DNA of 64,000 bases from Phialocephala subalpina (lineage: Eukaryota; Ascomycota; Leotiomycetes; Helotiales; Mollisiaceae): assembly GCA_900073065.1 (NCBI GenBank), contig FJOG01000025.1, forward strand, positions 434,001 to 498,000. The letters run 5' to 3'. Shown here piece after piece: positions 10,593 through 22,532 of the stretch. The notes under the pieces are model-generated. The model was not told where the DNA came from, searched no databases, and was given only the letters and a program-made list of their open reading frames with translations. The position numbers were made by a program, and so were the translations under genes. Each line of letters opens with the position of its first letter. Positions within the stretch are counted from its first letter, which is position 1.

Positions 10593-12462
10593 CTAAAAGT
10601 ACCAGGCTAGGGTTGGTCCCTTAACCTTTGGAAACGTTGCCTCAAACGCACTCATAAAGCTAAACATATCGGCTCCTCCATGAGTTGTTGCGAGTAAGAA
10701 TAGGCCATATGGCTGACCATTCTCCAGATTTCCAAGGGGCACGGTGGCGCCTGGATAACCTGCTTTCCATCAACGATTGGCCATTTCCTGAGGAGAATTT
10801 GACTTACCAGAACAAGCGGTGAAATATATCAACGTTGAATCGGAATTGGCGATGATGAGATCGAGATCATTCTCTCTAATGTATTTGGCCCTTCCATCTT
10901 CTCCTGCAAGTCGTCTGATCTCGGAACGTGCTTTATCGCATCGCTCTTCAGTAAGTGCGCTTTGAGAACTGGCAATGAGTTCTTCCTGGTTGGTATGTGC
11001 TGCAAATCGTGAGTTTTTGCATCAAAAAGTAGATCAATTGACATACGCTCAGGCATTGCAAGCTCAGCGTTCTCCTCGTTGAACTTGACAATGTCTTTGG
11101 CGGTTCTCACTTCTGGATCCTCGAATCCGTCACAGAACTCTCGGCTCACCTCGTTGAATTCTTGATCTGTACGATTCAGCATTCGCTTTCTGACTCTGCC
11201 TGATAGTACTTACATGCAATATCTCTCATGGTGAGGTCTTCAAACTTCAAAGAACCCTCAGGCAGAGAAGCCGGGTAGATAGCCTTCCTCCCCCTCTCGA
11301 ATCTTCTGTGCCAAGCTATCGTACTTCTGCTTCTGAACAAAGCCAGCTTGGTTCATAGCCTCAAAAGAGAGGACTTACAACTGGAGCTGAGGTCCACTTG
11401 TCCCTCGTCTCCTGACTCGACATCCCCCATGTTGAATCTGCTATTCCAATCTTCCAATCTTTCCATGACTTCGTCATATAATAGGTGAAACCTTTCCACG
11501 GCAGATGTCCTTGTATCTCAGAGGTCAGGATGCCTTCCACAAGGTTGGCTAAATCCTCTGGAGTTCGTGCCATTGCACCAATACCGTCGTACGACTTCGA
11601 GATTCGATAAACACCCTTTGAGGGCACATGACCAAGAGTCGGTCTGATAGCGTACAAGCTAGTAGGATAGACGAGAGAACCTCCAGTTTCGGTGCCTAAA
11701 GACCATGGTGCAAAGCCAGCAGAATTCCTAGAGCTGAACCAGACGACGAGCCTCCGCATGGCTGCATTGCTGTTAGCATCTGACTGTTGTGGATTGGAGA
11801 GGGTAGCTGACAGAAGACCACCAAGGATTTGGTGGGATGCTGAGGTCCGAATCCAAATCGTATGCAGATCTTGTTTGTCCGCCCATTGCAGACCATCCTG
11901 GAGTCATTTCTTCGGCTCTTGGAGATATCAGTCGCTCAGCTTGTGAAAGAGTGTCGGAGATGCTGACTTATAACCACAAAACTCCTAAATCTCAGTTAGT
12001 ACAAAGTCTACTGAGAGACAAATGAAGATCCTACCGATAGATTCGCTGTTCCCAGAATGATCATACCCTGCTCCAAAAGCTGCAACGTCGTCAGAATGGA
12101 CAATCTCCGAAGGAAATGATCCAGGCCTTCATAATCACTTCCGCATTCTCCTTCGCAGTTTCCCTCAAGAAACAATACGATCCAACAGTGGTCTTCATAC
12201 CCTATTCAGGAGCTATTTGAAAACAATTTTTGACGATGATCGGTAGCCCATGAAGAAGTGTCCGGGTTCTGCCTGACCATCTCTCGTCGTCCATTTGCTT
12301 CGCACGACTCAAGGCTATCTCTCGATGTGCGACTGTGATTATGGCGCTAAGATGTGCCCCAGCATGGTTATGTTTCTCGATCTGCGCGAGATAAGTCTCC
12401 ACGATTTGCACACTTGTCAAATCTCCGGACGAGAGAAGGTCTTGAAGCTCTGGGGAAGGCAT
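10593..12462 (-). pseudogene. Amidase-signature family pseudogene
   Basis: Conserved amidase pieces occur in order on the minus strand. They are LHGLPIIVK, MKTTVGSYCFLRE, GMIILGTANLS joined to EFCGYK, TPGWSAMGGQTRSAY, PCGGSSSGSALG, GTETGGSLVYP, SYDGIGAMARTPEDLA and a C-terminal part with IIANSDSTL and YPGATVPLG. The lesions are an in-frame TAG at 12202-12204, an intron near 12126 that would need GC rather than GT, and frame breaks at about 11860, 11720 and 11290, the last in a G run. Several introns remain clean (for example LS|EFCGYK, PE|HTNQEE, SG|YPGAT), so this was a multi-intron gene that decayed after losing constraint. The start is taken as ATG 12462. Sequencing indels could explain one frame break but not all five lesions. 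Confidence 0.8.
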
Positions 12463-13111
12463 ATTGATATTATCTGAGATGAAAGAACTCTGAAAACGAG
12501 GATATTGAACGCGCAGGAACGGTGTGTAAATACTCTTTCCAAGCTTTGAAGCTACCAAGAAGCAATTATTTGGGTGCCTTCACTTGAAAGGGCAGCGACG
12601 ATGCGGTCTGTCAGCACGACCATGGTCTCGCGTTTCCTCGTTTTATTGGGGAAGTTGTCTACCATTAGCTGCTTCCTATTTCGGTTTAATTGCGAGCTAT
12701 TTTGTGCTATGATCGTACTTCAAACAAAATCTGCATTAAGAATGCGATCTCGGGCATTCATCCCATCTCATCTCATGGATTTTCAATCAATTGCTTCATC
12801 GTAAACGAGGTATTTGTGTCGAAAGACTATCGCAATGAGGAGAGCACTTCCATTAAGCTGGGTTGCCGGGTTTCCGTGAGCTTGACAGAAGATCTCGACG
12901 CGACAGCGTATTGCATCTTTGCTGATGTTTTCATAGAAAGACGAGGCTGGGAAGAAGAAAAGCAGCATCACGAGCTTGATGTTACACAGAGCGGCGCAGT
13001 GGCAGGGGTGATTCAGGCACCACTGACCCCGCACGTCCAACATCATCTCATCAACTTCATCTCTCTTGCAACGTGGTTCGACTTTCGGGCTATCGAGCCC
13101 GAAGAATCACG
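12463..13111. promoter_or_regulatory. Divergent intergenic region, amidase remnant / poly-zinc-cluster gene
   Basis: About 650 bp separate the two divergent starts, so this must hold the promoter of the zinc-cluster gene. Open frames here lack an ATG with good context. No specific regulatory site can be named. Confidence 0.4.
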
Positions 13112-15874
13112 ATGGAAGTACCTCAAGGATACCATTCGGTCCTCTGCACGAATTGTCAGAAAGCGAAGCTCCAATACCGATGTCTGAGCTGGAACCCCAA
13201 CAACGATCATCGATTCATCCCCTGGAGCTGTGATGGATGTTTACCAACGATCAAGGAGATGAGACTCGATATGGGAGGAAAACCTGTGGACATGTGCGAA
13301 GTCTGCGTAGCAAGTGAAGCAGGTGCTGGTATTCTGCCAACAGTTCCAGTGTATGGCATCTCGCGGGCAGAGTCCACATCCGATGTGTCTTGTACCGGGT
13401 GCCTGGAGCTCGGTGCTGAGTGCGAGGGTTTACATATAGGATCTACGAGGTGTATGAAGTGTGCACAAAGAGGTCTCGATTGCGACTGGCAAGAGCTCAA
13501 TAATACGTGCGGCTTTTGTAGGACGCAGCACCTGAGATGTGTTCCACAGGGAGACAGCTGCACCAACAGCACTAGATTTTTCAAGGCGATGAGGGAGTCC
13601 AAACAAGTACAAGAGCGCCTCCAGTCTGGTTCTACATGTACCGTTGTCAAGGAAACGGTGCCAGATTTTCCAGTCAAAGGTCCCTCGGATGTCAAGGAGG
13701 CAACTGCAACACTTCCAGCACCTGCCACCTCGCCGCCGAAGCTCTCTCCAGTGAGTACGACAAGCATATCGAGATTTGATTGCAGCAATTGTCGACAGTA
13801 TGGTGTCGTCTGCAATGTTGGGTTACACGATTCCAAATGTGGGCGGTGCGAGGCACAAGATATCACATGCGACTCGCGAAAGACTTGTGGTTACTGCAAG
13901 ACGCGCAGATTGAGATGTTCTGGTCAGGGCAATAAGTGTGCCAATTGCCTTCGATTCGGGGTAGAATGCAGACTGCATGAGGAACAAATTCAGAATATTC
14001 GAATGGACGTGGGCAACAGTGGCCAGACATCTCGGTACACATCGGTCAAGGATTCCTCGAGTGCCAATAAGCCAATTGCGCCACCTCCACAATATAACCT
14101 CTCGGCTGCGAGGCAGCTCGTCGAGACTGGAGTTGAGAGGACTGGATGTGGTAATTGTCTAATCCTGGGTGTCTCCTGTAGTGGTCTCCGCACTGTTGCT
14201 TCGAAGTGCGAGAATTGTCTGGCGAAAGATCTCAACTGCGACTGCAAAGTGAAGCGAAGGACTTGCCTGTACTGCCGTAGGCGTAGGCTTAGATGTCTAG
14301 GAAATCTGGACAGCTGTGGTAATTGCCTAAGGTTTGGGCAGGAATGTACGCAGTGTCCACAACCTGATCGGAAGCCATTGGACCTGGAAGAGATCGAGAA
14401 GAAGCGTCAGCACGCCGAAGAGAAGTGGCAAAACGCTCAAAATAAACGACAGTACGCTCCAGCACAGAGCCCGAGGGATATCGTAGATGGCATGAGTTCT
14501 ACTACATCCTGGCAAAATTGTCTCAGCTGTAAACAGGATCCGCTGTTGAGGTGTGATCAAGATCCGTCGGGTTGCAGGAACTGCAAAGCCAAGGAAGAGA
14601 CTTGCCAGTATCCTCCATTGGCAATAGCTGATGAGTTGCCCGGTAAGATGTCCGAATAATCTATATCGTTGTCATGCTAACTTTTCACAGAGACGAACAC
14701 CAGATATTGTACCACCTGCTACAGGCCAAAGACCCGGCTCACTCCAGGCCCACTATGCCATCGATGCATGAAGGCTGCCGAAGCCAAGGCCACGACAGTT
14801 CCTGAGCCGTGTCACGCATGTCGTATAATGAACACAAAGTGCGACACCAATGCTGAGAGCTGTGCGCCATGCCAGAAGCTCAACTTCAAGTGCCTGAGAG
14901 GTCCTTCATTCTCCCAAAGAGCCCGCTACTCCACACATTGCGAACCAAGATCTCTGCTACCCGCCCCACTCAACCCGGAATCGAGTTGGAGCCGTTACAG
15001 TCCACCATCCAAATCGAATACTGCGAGCTCTCCAGTCAGTCCCGGGCCGAGATGGAATAATTACAGCCCACCCTCCGAATTGAATGGTGCAGACTCCTCA
15101 GCAAGTCGATCCAAATTCAGCGATATTGCCGTGAGGTGCAATCGAGGTTCTACTCTGGGTTCAGCTGAAAATACATTCAAAGACCTTGGAACTCCACCTA
15201 CACGCCGCAACCACCCCTTAATTGATCTCCTAGGAAAGTGCGACCACGTGGAAGGCACCGATTCCTTGTGTCTTTGTGGCAGAGGGCGACCCGAGACCGT
15301 CATGAAGAGCGCTGCAGACTTCATGCCTCCGCAACCACCATCACCACTTCCACTTCTCACCCACGTCAAGACTCAGGACAGTGTTTGGCAATGTAAGGCT
15401 GGGAACGATTACTGCTCGGATAAAGTACCCTGTTACGTTTGCCGAAATCCATCGACGACCGCGCATCTGAGTCGAAAGAAGGCTCAAATACTTCCTTATT
15501 GTGGTTCTTGTAGACTCCTGAAAGTCAAATGTGGTGGAGAATCGCCTGCCTGCGCTCGTTGCAAGCAGAAGGGGCTCGATTGTGTTTATACGATTGGTCC
15601 AATTATCAAGCTTCCTAAGCAAGGTGATGTGAAGCAGTCCGCGGTGGACAACTGTACAATTGTGGAGGAGCAATCCAAGACCAAGCCAGCTGAGCAAACT
15701 CCTAAGTCTGTAGCTGCTCATCTGCCCGCCGAAGTGGAAAAGGCTGTTGCGAAAGCAATGGAGGATCTGGATATGGAGGAGGATTGGTGTATGGTGACCT
15801 CTGATGACGTTGCAGCTGTGACTGAGGAAGAAGTTGCTGAGAAGACGACGGGTTGGGGTTACAAGTTTTGGTAA
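13112..15874 (+). CDS. Poly-Zn2Cys6 protein with eight complete six-cysteine modules
   Basis: There are two exons, 13112-14642 and 14691-15874, with a clean 48-nt intron, giving 904 residues. ATG 13112 has A at -3 and G at +4; the frame upstream opens only from GTG. Full CX2CX6CXnCX2CX6C modules lie at about residues 94-124, 224-253, 259-286, 346-376, 385-412, 470-498 (one spacer of 7), 551-578 and 781-808. Partial ones lie near 12, 133-150, 517-536 and 745. Modules at 259, 385, 551 and 781 carry basic residues typical of DNA-contacting clusters (CKTRRLRC, CRRRRLRC). Those at 94, 224 and 346 lack them and contain LGxEC/GVxC-type loops. A charged, probably coiled stretch (EEIEKKRQHAEEKW) follows module 385-412, and the C-terminus is acidic. 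Function is unknown; nucleic-acid or protein binding through zinc clusters is inferred. Confidence 0.85.
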
Positions 15875-16376
15875 GACTGGATGAGAAGACGGACTTCACG
15901 ATTGACGACTCTTTCTTATCCTTTTGCTCTCACTTTCCTGAGTGTCGGACATGGTTGCAAGCATGATCAGTTCTTGAATTGTCGAAACTAAGCTAGGTAC
16001 TTTTAATAGTAGCTTTTAAACAAAAGAGAAAAGGCATAATATCAATATATACATTCAGAATCAAATTCCACCAACACGTGCAAATGAGAGATGCACCTGG
16101 AAGAACAGAGTCAAGGGTTCTCCTTGATTGGCCAGGTCAACTTAACCTCGACTCTCTCCACACTCCTTCTAGGTGGAGCAAGCAGCACCAACACAGCAAA
16201 CCACCTGCCCACCTTGACACTGCCCAAAGCTATTGGCAGCATTGTCGATAGGGAATGTGTATGCCCGCCTGGCACAAGGAGCGAGAACGTAAGATTACAT
16301 TGGCTTTCGGAAACGACATTTAGCAGGAGAAAGCTGCTCGTTTTTGTCTCAGTCAGAATGTAGAATCAGGACCCGT
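15875..16376. other. Intergenic between convergent genes
   Basis: Tail-to-tail spacer of about 500 bp between the poly-zinc-cluster gene and the hydrolase. No further gene was seen. Confidence 0.45.
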
Positions 16377-17493
16377 TCAAGACAAATCATCCTTCAGTTT
16401 TGCCTTGACAGCCTCGCCCAAAGTGATCCAAGCTTCTTCGATGACAGAAAGTCCCGGATCTCCAAAGAAGAACGACTCATCAAATGCATGGTCTTGACCA
16501 ACGGCAGTAAACAACTTCGCGGGAGGTTGTCCTACTTGAAGTCAGTCTTCAACCGTCCCCGAATCCTCCCATCACAACGCAAACTCTCGCATCAAAAGAA
16601 GACTCACCAATGGCCTCAACCAACCTCACCGATAACTCATATGGCGCCACACTATCCTTATCACCGTGTACTAGAATCGTCGGTGGAAACTCCTTCCAGC
16701 TCCCATCCTCCAAATCCCAATCCACTTCACTCATCAATTCCGGGAATTGGTTCTCTTGTAGAAGCCATGGCACCAGCGCAATCCTAGGAGGTAGTTCCTG
16801 TTCTGGCTCTGGGCTTTTCCAAGCAGGGTTCCGGCTCAGATCTGGCAAGAGACAATCCGGGTCGAATTTTTTTGAGGGTGAGGTGGATCCAAGTGTGGTG
16901 GATTCGCTGTAAAATGACTTTACACGTTCCCAGCCGATGGGGGAGGGGCCGAGTTGGACATTGCTGTTGAAGAAGGTGTCTGACATCGACGTTATGCCAT
17001 AGTAAGTCAGGATGCCTATCGGTTTTGGGTCCATATTGTGGCCGCAGAGATATGAGAGATACGCCCCTGTTTCTTCGTCAACATGTTGTCCATTTAAAAG
17101 TTGGAAGATGAGCCCACCAGCACTTCTGCCAAGGCAGATCACATTCTCGAACTTCGCACCGCTCGAACGTCCCGTCAGAATCCCTGGCAGTCTCTCTCTC
17201 ACGAAGAGAAAAGCGTCTCTTGCATCTTCCCACATCTCAGCGCCCGAGATCTGGGGTAGCTTCCGGTAGTCGGTACTGACGAGTATCCATCCTCGCATGA
17301 GACATAGTTGTACGATATGAGGAGGAATATCCTCGCGGTCTGAGTCAACAAATCCGCCGCCGTGAAAGTAGAGGACAACGGGTTGAGCGCGGTTGTATTC
17401 TCGTCGATGGGCGTCGGATGAACTAATGTAGATGTCTGCTTTGAGCTCTAGGCCGTCCGTTTCCTTGAAAATGTGGGTAATCTTGGTCGCCAT
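16377..17493 (-). CDS. Alpha/beta hydrolase, HSL-type esterase/lipase family
   Basis: Two exons, 17493-16608 and 16534-16377, are separated by a 73-nt GTGAGT...CTTCAAG intron with phase kept, giving 347 residues. The oxyanion motif HGGGF is at about residue 44. The nucleophile elbow GRSAGG puts the catalytic serine at about 124. The acid residue lies in HGDKDSV (about 278-280), and the catalytic histidine in GQDHAF (about 311), which is encoded only by the second exon. The order and spacing fit the hormone-sensitive-lipase-like group (Abhydrolase_3). No signal peptide is seen, so it is probably cytosolic. Natural substrate unknown; small acyl esters are typical of the family. It converges with the poly-zinc-cluster gene. 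Confidence 0.9.
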
Positions 17494-20175
17494 GGTTGAA
17501 GTTCAACCTGTCAACGTTGAAATTACATGACTGATCTTGGCACTGGCAATTTTTCGAGATGAAGAGGAGGATGACATGAGATTTGCACTCCCAATCGGCG
17601 CCTGTCAGCTACATTCGGTGGCTTTCAATGCTGACACTGGTCTTCCACGTGATCTGGATGAATCCTTCCTCTTTTCAGATCCTCCAGGCAGAGGCACGGG
17701 TTCCTTCAGTAGGAGATTTTAACGTTATCAAGCTACAATAACAACTGAAATTCGCAGTACTCTCGAGTTGATTCGGTGTACAGAATCATGTGATACCTCA
17801 CTCTCCCAGAGCCACCACTCCTCAAACACCGGGTTTCTGTAGCCGGACTGCGACAAGCAACAGAGTGAAGATTGTGTGGCAAACGATGTGCAACACGAGG
17901 GTGTGCCCCCTGTCTCCAACCAATGAGGTGCTTCAGGGGCGTCGCGTCTATTTCAGGCAGTACTCCGACTCCGGAGCCATTTCCTGAAGAAACCTCGACG
18001 AAGATGGGATGAAATAAAGAATGAAAGAAGTGATCCTCAAAGAGAACAGAATGCATATCCTTGACATGCAGCTCAAGTCTCCTCCCGACCTGCATGCTTC
18101 TCGAACCTCGCACCCGCGCATCTGCATACGAACATCCTCGCATCCCATGGTCATCCTTTCAAAGTGCGCATGACCGCGTCCCCGGCAGGTAGAATAAGGT
18201 TCAGCGTTTCAAGATGGCCACGAAGCTCTAGATGCATCGTTTTCGCGATGACAACGTGTGCGTGTCGATTTGAGGCCTGCCCAGACCTCGCGATGAAATA
18301 ATTTGTTGCATATCGTAGAGGGCCGCGCCAGGTCGACGGGAGGTCTTCTGCTGGGTCCGACGGCGAGGTTGGCCAGGGTGTCGCGAAGGATTGTGAGGTG
18401 TGAGAGTGAGAGTGAGAATCGGTGGTCAAGGTCCGTGGTTCCTGAATTCAAATGAGGGTGTTTCCGAAATAGATGTTCGAGATTAGATTAGAGCAAATTA
18501 TCTATCATGATGTTGAGTTGAGAAGTTAGAATTGCGATGAGGAAAGAGCTTGAAATTGGGGTTACTCGTACGGGACGTTTTTTAAGCTACACTCAATTAA
18601 GGTTAGGTCAACTGCACGAATGCCGAGATTTCTCTCGACCAGTCCTCCTCTGTCAACATAGAAACACGATGGCTTGCCCTTCAAGACGTTGATTTGAATT
18701 CAATTCCGCCCATTCAACACTCTTTGTGTAATAAGAGAGTATCTTTGATCCTCAAGCCTTGGAAATGAAAACGTGTCAAATTAGCCCGAGTTTTGATACA
18801 CGTGGGGACTCAGACTTGTGTATCTTACTCTTGGAATTATGAACGCAGCTTGCTGCTCAAGGAACGCATCGTAAGTGATAAAGGTGCAGCCTTATTCTCA
18901 ACAACGAAGTGTCGCGAACCGTTTTTACCCAGTACAGCTTTTGCAGAGTGCAGAGTGTATTGAAAGGACTCATTGAGGCTCCAGCAAATCAGCAAAACTC
19001 CACGAATCAGACTTAGCAAATATCCAAGCATTAAACCCAGCCTCAAATTAGATCAACATCCCAAACATCTGTCCATTTAGCAACAATCCGATGCAGTAAT
19101 CAGCGAGTTCATCAGTCTACTAGCAACAGTTTCCGCGGAGTGAAGGGTATGCTGAAAGCAATCTTTGAAACTCTGGCAGACATTCACCCCTCAAACCAAG
19201 CTTCAAGACTACCTAGCACCTCACTTATTTTCTGACTCGAGAATTAAGCACCTCGCCAATTCACTACTCGAAAGATCATATCCCTTCAGCTTCAAGCGGT
19301 TTCGAAAATCTCTTCCTCAGATAGCAAGCATGTCAACTTTCAAGCATATCCTCCATCGAATTACACACCATAATTGCTTGTCAGAAATCTCATCATACGA
19401 AACACAACCTTGACGAGTATGAGGTGCGATACGAATACTCCTTCGGATCTCACACGTGCATCACCAATTCACCAGAAAGCCTATCTCTCCCCAGCGCACT
19501 TCATCAGCATGCAACTCCAGCAACACAACTATACCACAACACATTCACCGATCGCACGCTCTACTCAAGGGCATGCCTTTTTATCAGTCTTCCAATGCGG
19601 GAGGTGAAAGAACGCACTCCTCGGATTTTCTACAAGCGACAGTTCATCAGTATACCTCTTCAACGGCATATCTCCTCTTCCAGATCACACATCCATCAGC
19701 ATATCCATTCATCAGTCTATCAAATAAGGGGCCTACGAACACATTCCTCCACAACACCGTTAGCTACACATCATCACAGTTGTCTGGTTATCCTCAGACC
19801 AATTCTACGACGCACATATCAATCATGCCGACAAGTTCACCAAACATACTCCTCTCCTCAAGATCGAATTCAGAGCTATGGCTCAACGCCTGGGTGCTTA
19901 TTCACTTCGAAATTCAAGCATCTCAACAGATGATCACCTCAAGAGATGATCACCCGTGCACCTCAGTACTTCAGCAGTCTGGTACACAAAGACAAAAACA
20001 GCCAACACATAAGTAAATTGGTTCAGCCCTCTCAATCTCCCAGCCTTGTCTGGACTTCTAGAGTCCACTTCTGTGATGATAGGACACTTTGCTACATTAA
20101 GTATCTTGGCCTGGCCTCTTCGATTGCCCTTGACAGGATGAGATTTGAAATCGATGGATTGGTTTATTTCCATGA
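17494..20175. other. Gene-poor stretch, no confident gene
   Basis: Several frames stay open here, notably two overlapping plus-strand frames across 19424-20016. They lie in a plus strand poor in G and rich in C and A, which removes stop codons by composition. Neither encodes a recognisable domain. Minus-strand frames at 17728-18450 are also unrecognised. Confidence 0.35.
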
Positions 20176-20702
20176 ATGTATTCTCAACCGGCCAAGCCAG
20201 CAGAGATGCTCGCAGAGAAGTCCGCAAAGAAGCCAGAAGAGACGCCAGTAAAGAATACAGGAGAGATGCAACTCTCGATACCTACGTCTCCTGCATCCGC
20301 AACACACACTTCCAAGCGTTCTATGCGTCCAACGACTGACCATGCAATCTCCGAGCACGCCAAGCCTTTCCTACTCGATCACGGCATCGATATCGATGGT
20401 GAAGTCCACGTTGGTCGGAACTTGGGGCAGGGGCATGCTATCAACATTAATGTGCCAAGGCATGTGCCTCCCATATCGACTTGCGTCCAAGTGAGACGGC
20501 CCGTCGACGTCTGGAACGACCTAGCTCCTGTCCAATCCCTTATCAAGAAAGTCGAAACAAAATCTGCCATTAGTATCAAGTTTTGTCCCCAAGGTACCGA
20601 CCTTGCAGCAAGTTTAACCAACCATGCAATCTGCACAATACAACTAACCGTACCTAAGAACAGCTGCTTCTAGAATCCATCAAGAGTAGCAATAGTAGCT
20701 GA
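20176..20702 (+). CDS. Hypothetical protein, uncertain 3' end
   Basis: The frame begins at ATG 20176 and runs as a Lys/Pro/Glu-rich N-terminus followed by a more ordered region (HGIDIDGEVHVGRNLGQGHA). Unspliced, it ends at 20673 with 165 residues. An intron from 20594 (GTACCG, with CTAAC before CTAAG) to 20658 would replace the tail by QLLLESIK-SSNSS and end at 20702; phase allows it. I recognise no family. Codon use looks better than in surrounding frames, but evidence is weak. Confidence 0.35.
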
Positions 20703-20760
20703 CTGTGTACATCATCTCTTAGAGCGCTACCCAAGAGACCCCTCCACGATTTCGAGGCCT

Positions 20761-20934
20761 ATGGCTCGTCATATTGTCAACGCTGCCTCCGAACTTGCTG
20801 CTACAAAGGTCACCTCCGACACCGCGACATTTTTCGCAGAGTTCACTTCAGAAGACAGGGCAGAAGCACTGAAAGTTCCTCGCGGACCTGGAATGAATCT
20901 CTCCTTGCAGCAGAAGGTCTCACTGTATGTCTAA
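20761..20934 (+). CDS. Small open frame of 57 residues
   Basis: An ATG-initiated frame of 57 codons starts MARHIVNAASELAATK, is Ala/Glu-rich and has no odd codons. It lies 58 bases after the possible stop of the preceding hypothetical gene and could be a further exon of it. No family is recognised. Confidence 0.25.
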   Translation: MARHIVNAASELAATKVTSDTATFFAEFTSEDRAEALKVPRGPGMNLSLQQKVSLYV

Positions 20935-21475
20935 AATGGGATCCTCCGTATCACGTGCCAACTTAGCAGGAAGACACAATCGGTCTACAAGTCTTAGATA
21001 TGAATTAAGTCCAAAGATAGTAGTTAATAGCAGGGTCCGAGAACTTGAATCAAGAATATTATCCCTGGAAATTAGAAATGCCTATGCTCCTTGGGACATT
21101 GCATTCAAGTGAAAACTGGACAGACTTACTCTCGATACTGAAGTCTACGCCAAAGGCAGATTTCTGTTTACACCGTAGCCTTCCCCAAACATTCTCGGTC
21201 TGCTGTGTACAAACAAGGTTAAGAAATATAGCCCATACCTACAAAGACTTTCTCGCAAACTTGCAAGACAATTTTGTACTCACCGAGCGCAAAAGGAGGC
21301 AACTTCCCAACTAAGCCAACTTTAAAACAACAATTAACTGATCAACAATCACAAAACCTTTCATGGCCAAGTGAAATCTCGCTTCGGGCCGCCACCCCAC
21401 AAAAGCAAAAGTTTCAAGCCCATGAGGCAGGCTCAAAAATGAACTGACTTGAGGGACAGATTTATAAAACAAAAA
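20935..21475. other. Intergenic, no gene seen
   Basis: Nothing coding or structural was recognised between the small open frame and tRNA-Cys. Confidence 0.4.
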
Positions 21476-21558
21476 AGACCCGATCGTGGATCGAACACGA
21501 GACCTTAGGATACAAGCTTTGACTGCAATCCCACGCTATACCACTTAGCTACCGAGTC
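21476..21558 (-). tRNA. tRNA-Cys (GCA) with an 11-nt intron
   Basis: On the minus strand the acceptor stem GACTCGG pairs with TCGGGTC (two G-T pairs). The D stem is GCTA/TAGC, the anticodon stem TGGGA/TCCTA with one G-T, and the T arm TCGTG-TTCGATC-CACGA is perfect. The loop reads T-T-GCA-G and then carries 11 extra bases after position 37; removing them leaves a normal 7-nt loop. The discriminator base is T, as expected for Cys. Confidence 0.95.
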
Positions 21559-22532
21559 GCTGATTGGCTAATTTTTTGTTTATTTAAATATATACGAGTC
21601 AGACTGCAAATTTTGCACACTCCGATTTAAGCGAGGTTGAAAAGGGGGATCATGCAGCATGCACCGAAACAAACCCACGGTATCTTGAAATTGAGGATAT
21701 TCCTCGATATTTCTTCTTCTAAAAAGCCCTTTTTATCAGTGCAACACAAGTTTGTGGTTTGCATCTTCTTGATGGCTACGGCTAAACCCCGGGACAGCCG
21801 GCGACGGCGTACCAACAAATTTCTGCAAGGGATTTGTACACCAACACGTGATATCAAGTCGCTGACAACCAGAAAATTTTCCGCTCTTTGTTTTGCAAGG
21901 CCAAAGTGCTTTCAAAATGTTCTTCATACTTTAAAATGTCTCATTCGAGGCTCTTTGCGTCTTTACGAGGCTTTCTTCTCTCAACCAACCCCCCTGAAAA
22001 TCATCGCTTAACTTTCTAAAGTATGGCGGTGCCCACATCATCAGGCTGTTGCCAATACGAAGTATTAGACGAGAACATCAGGATATATTAAATCACACGA
22101 CAGCCTCAATTACCTTCTCTTTCAAAATTAGGCGGATTCTCTTACTCTGCCACTATCCAGGCTTCCATTCTTCTAGAAGCCCGCTTCCCCACACAGAACC
22201 GGAAGGTGATCTAAATCTCTCACTCACAATTCATCCATCCTGCAAGATAAGGCGACTAAGTTTCGGTATTGTGCGTTGGACTCAATATTCACGCATACTG
22301 CTGAGCAATGAGGCGGCTGAGCATTCTAACTTTACGATGTCGGGTTTGTAAGGCTGAGCGGCCGGTCATCACCGTGAGATATACTGCGATTTGAGTTTAC
22401 TGGGACGCGGTGTAACAATCTATTGTTCTGTATAAATGCCACATGTTCATTTTTTAGATCAAATTGTCCTCACAGCATCCAGCAGTCCCACAAACGAAAG
22501 AACACAGTCGTCATTATCGGAAAACTCCAACC
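21559..22532. other. Intergenic upstream of the RING gene
   Basis: No supported gene. The last 100-200 bp should hold the RING gene promoter; the frame is open upstream of its ATG but lacks an earlier ATG. Confidence 0.4.

Noticed and set aside
19424..20016. Two long overlapping plus-strand frames
   Set aside because: The plus strand is poor in G here, which lengthens frames by chance; neither has an ordered or recognisable protein sequence.
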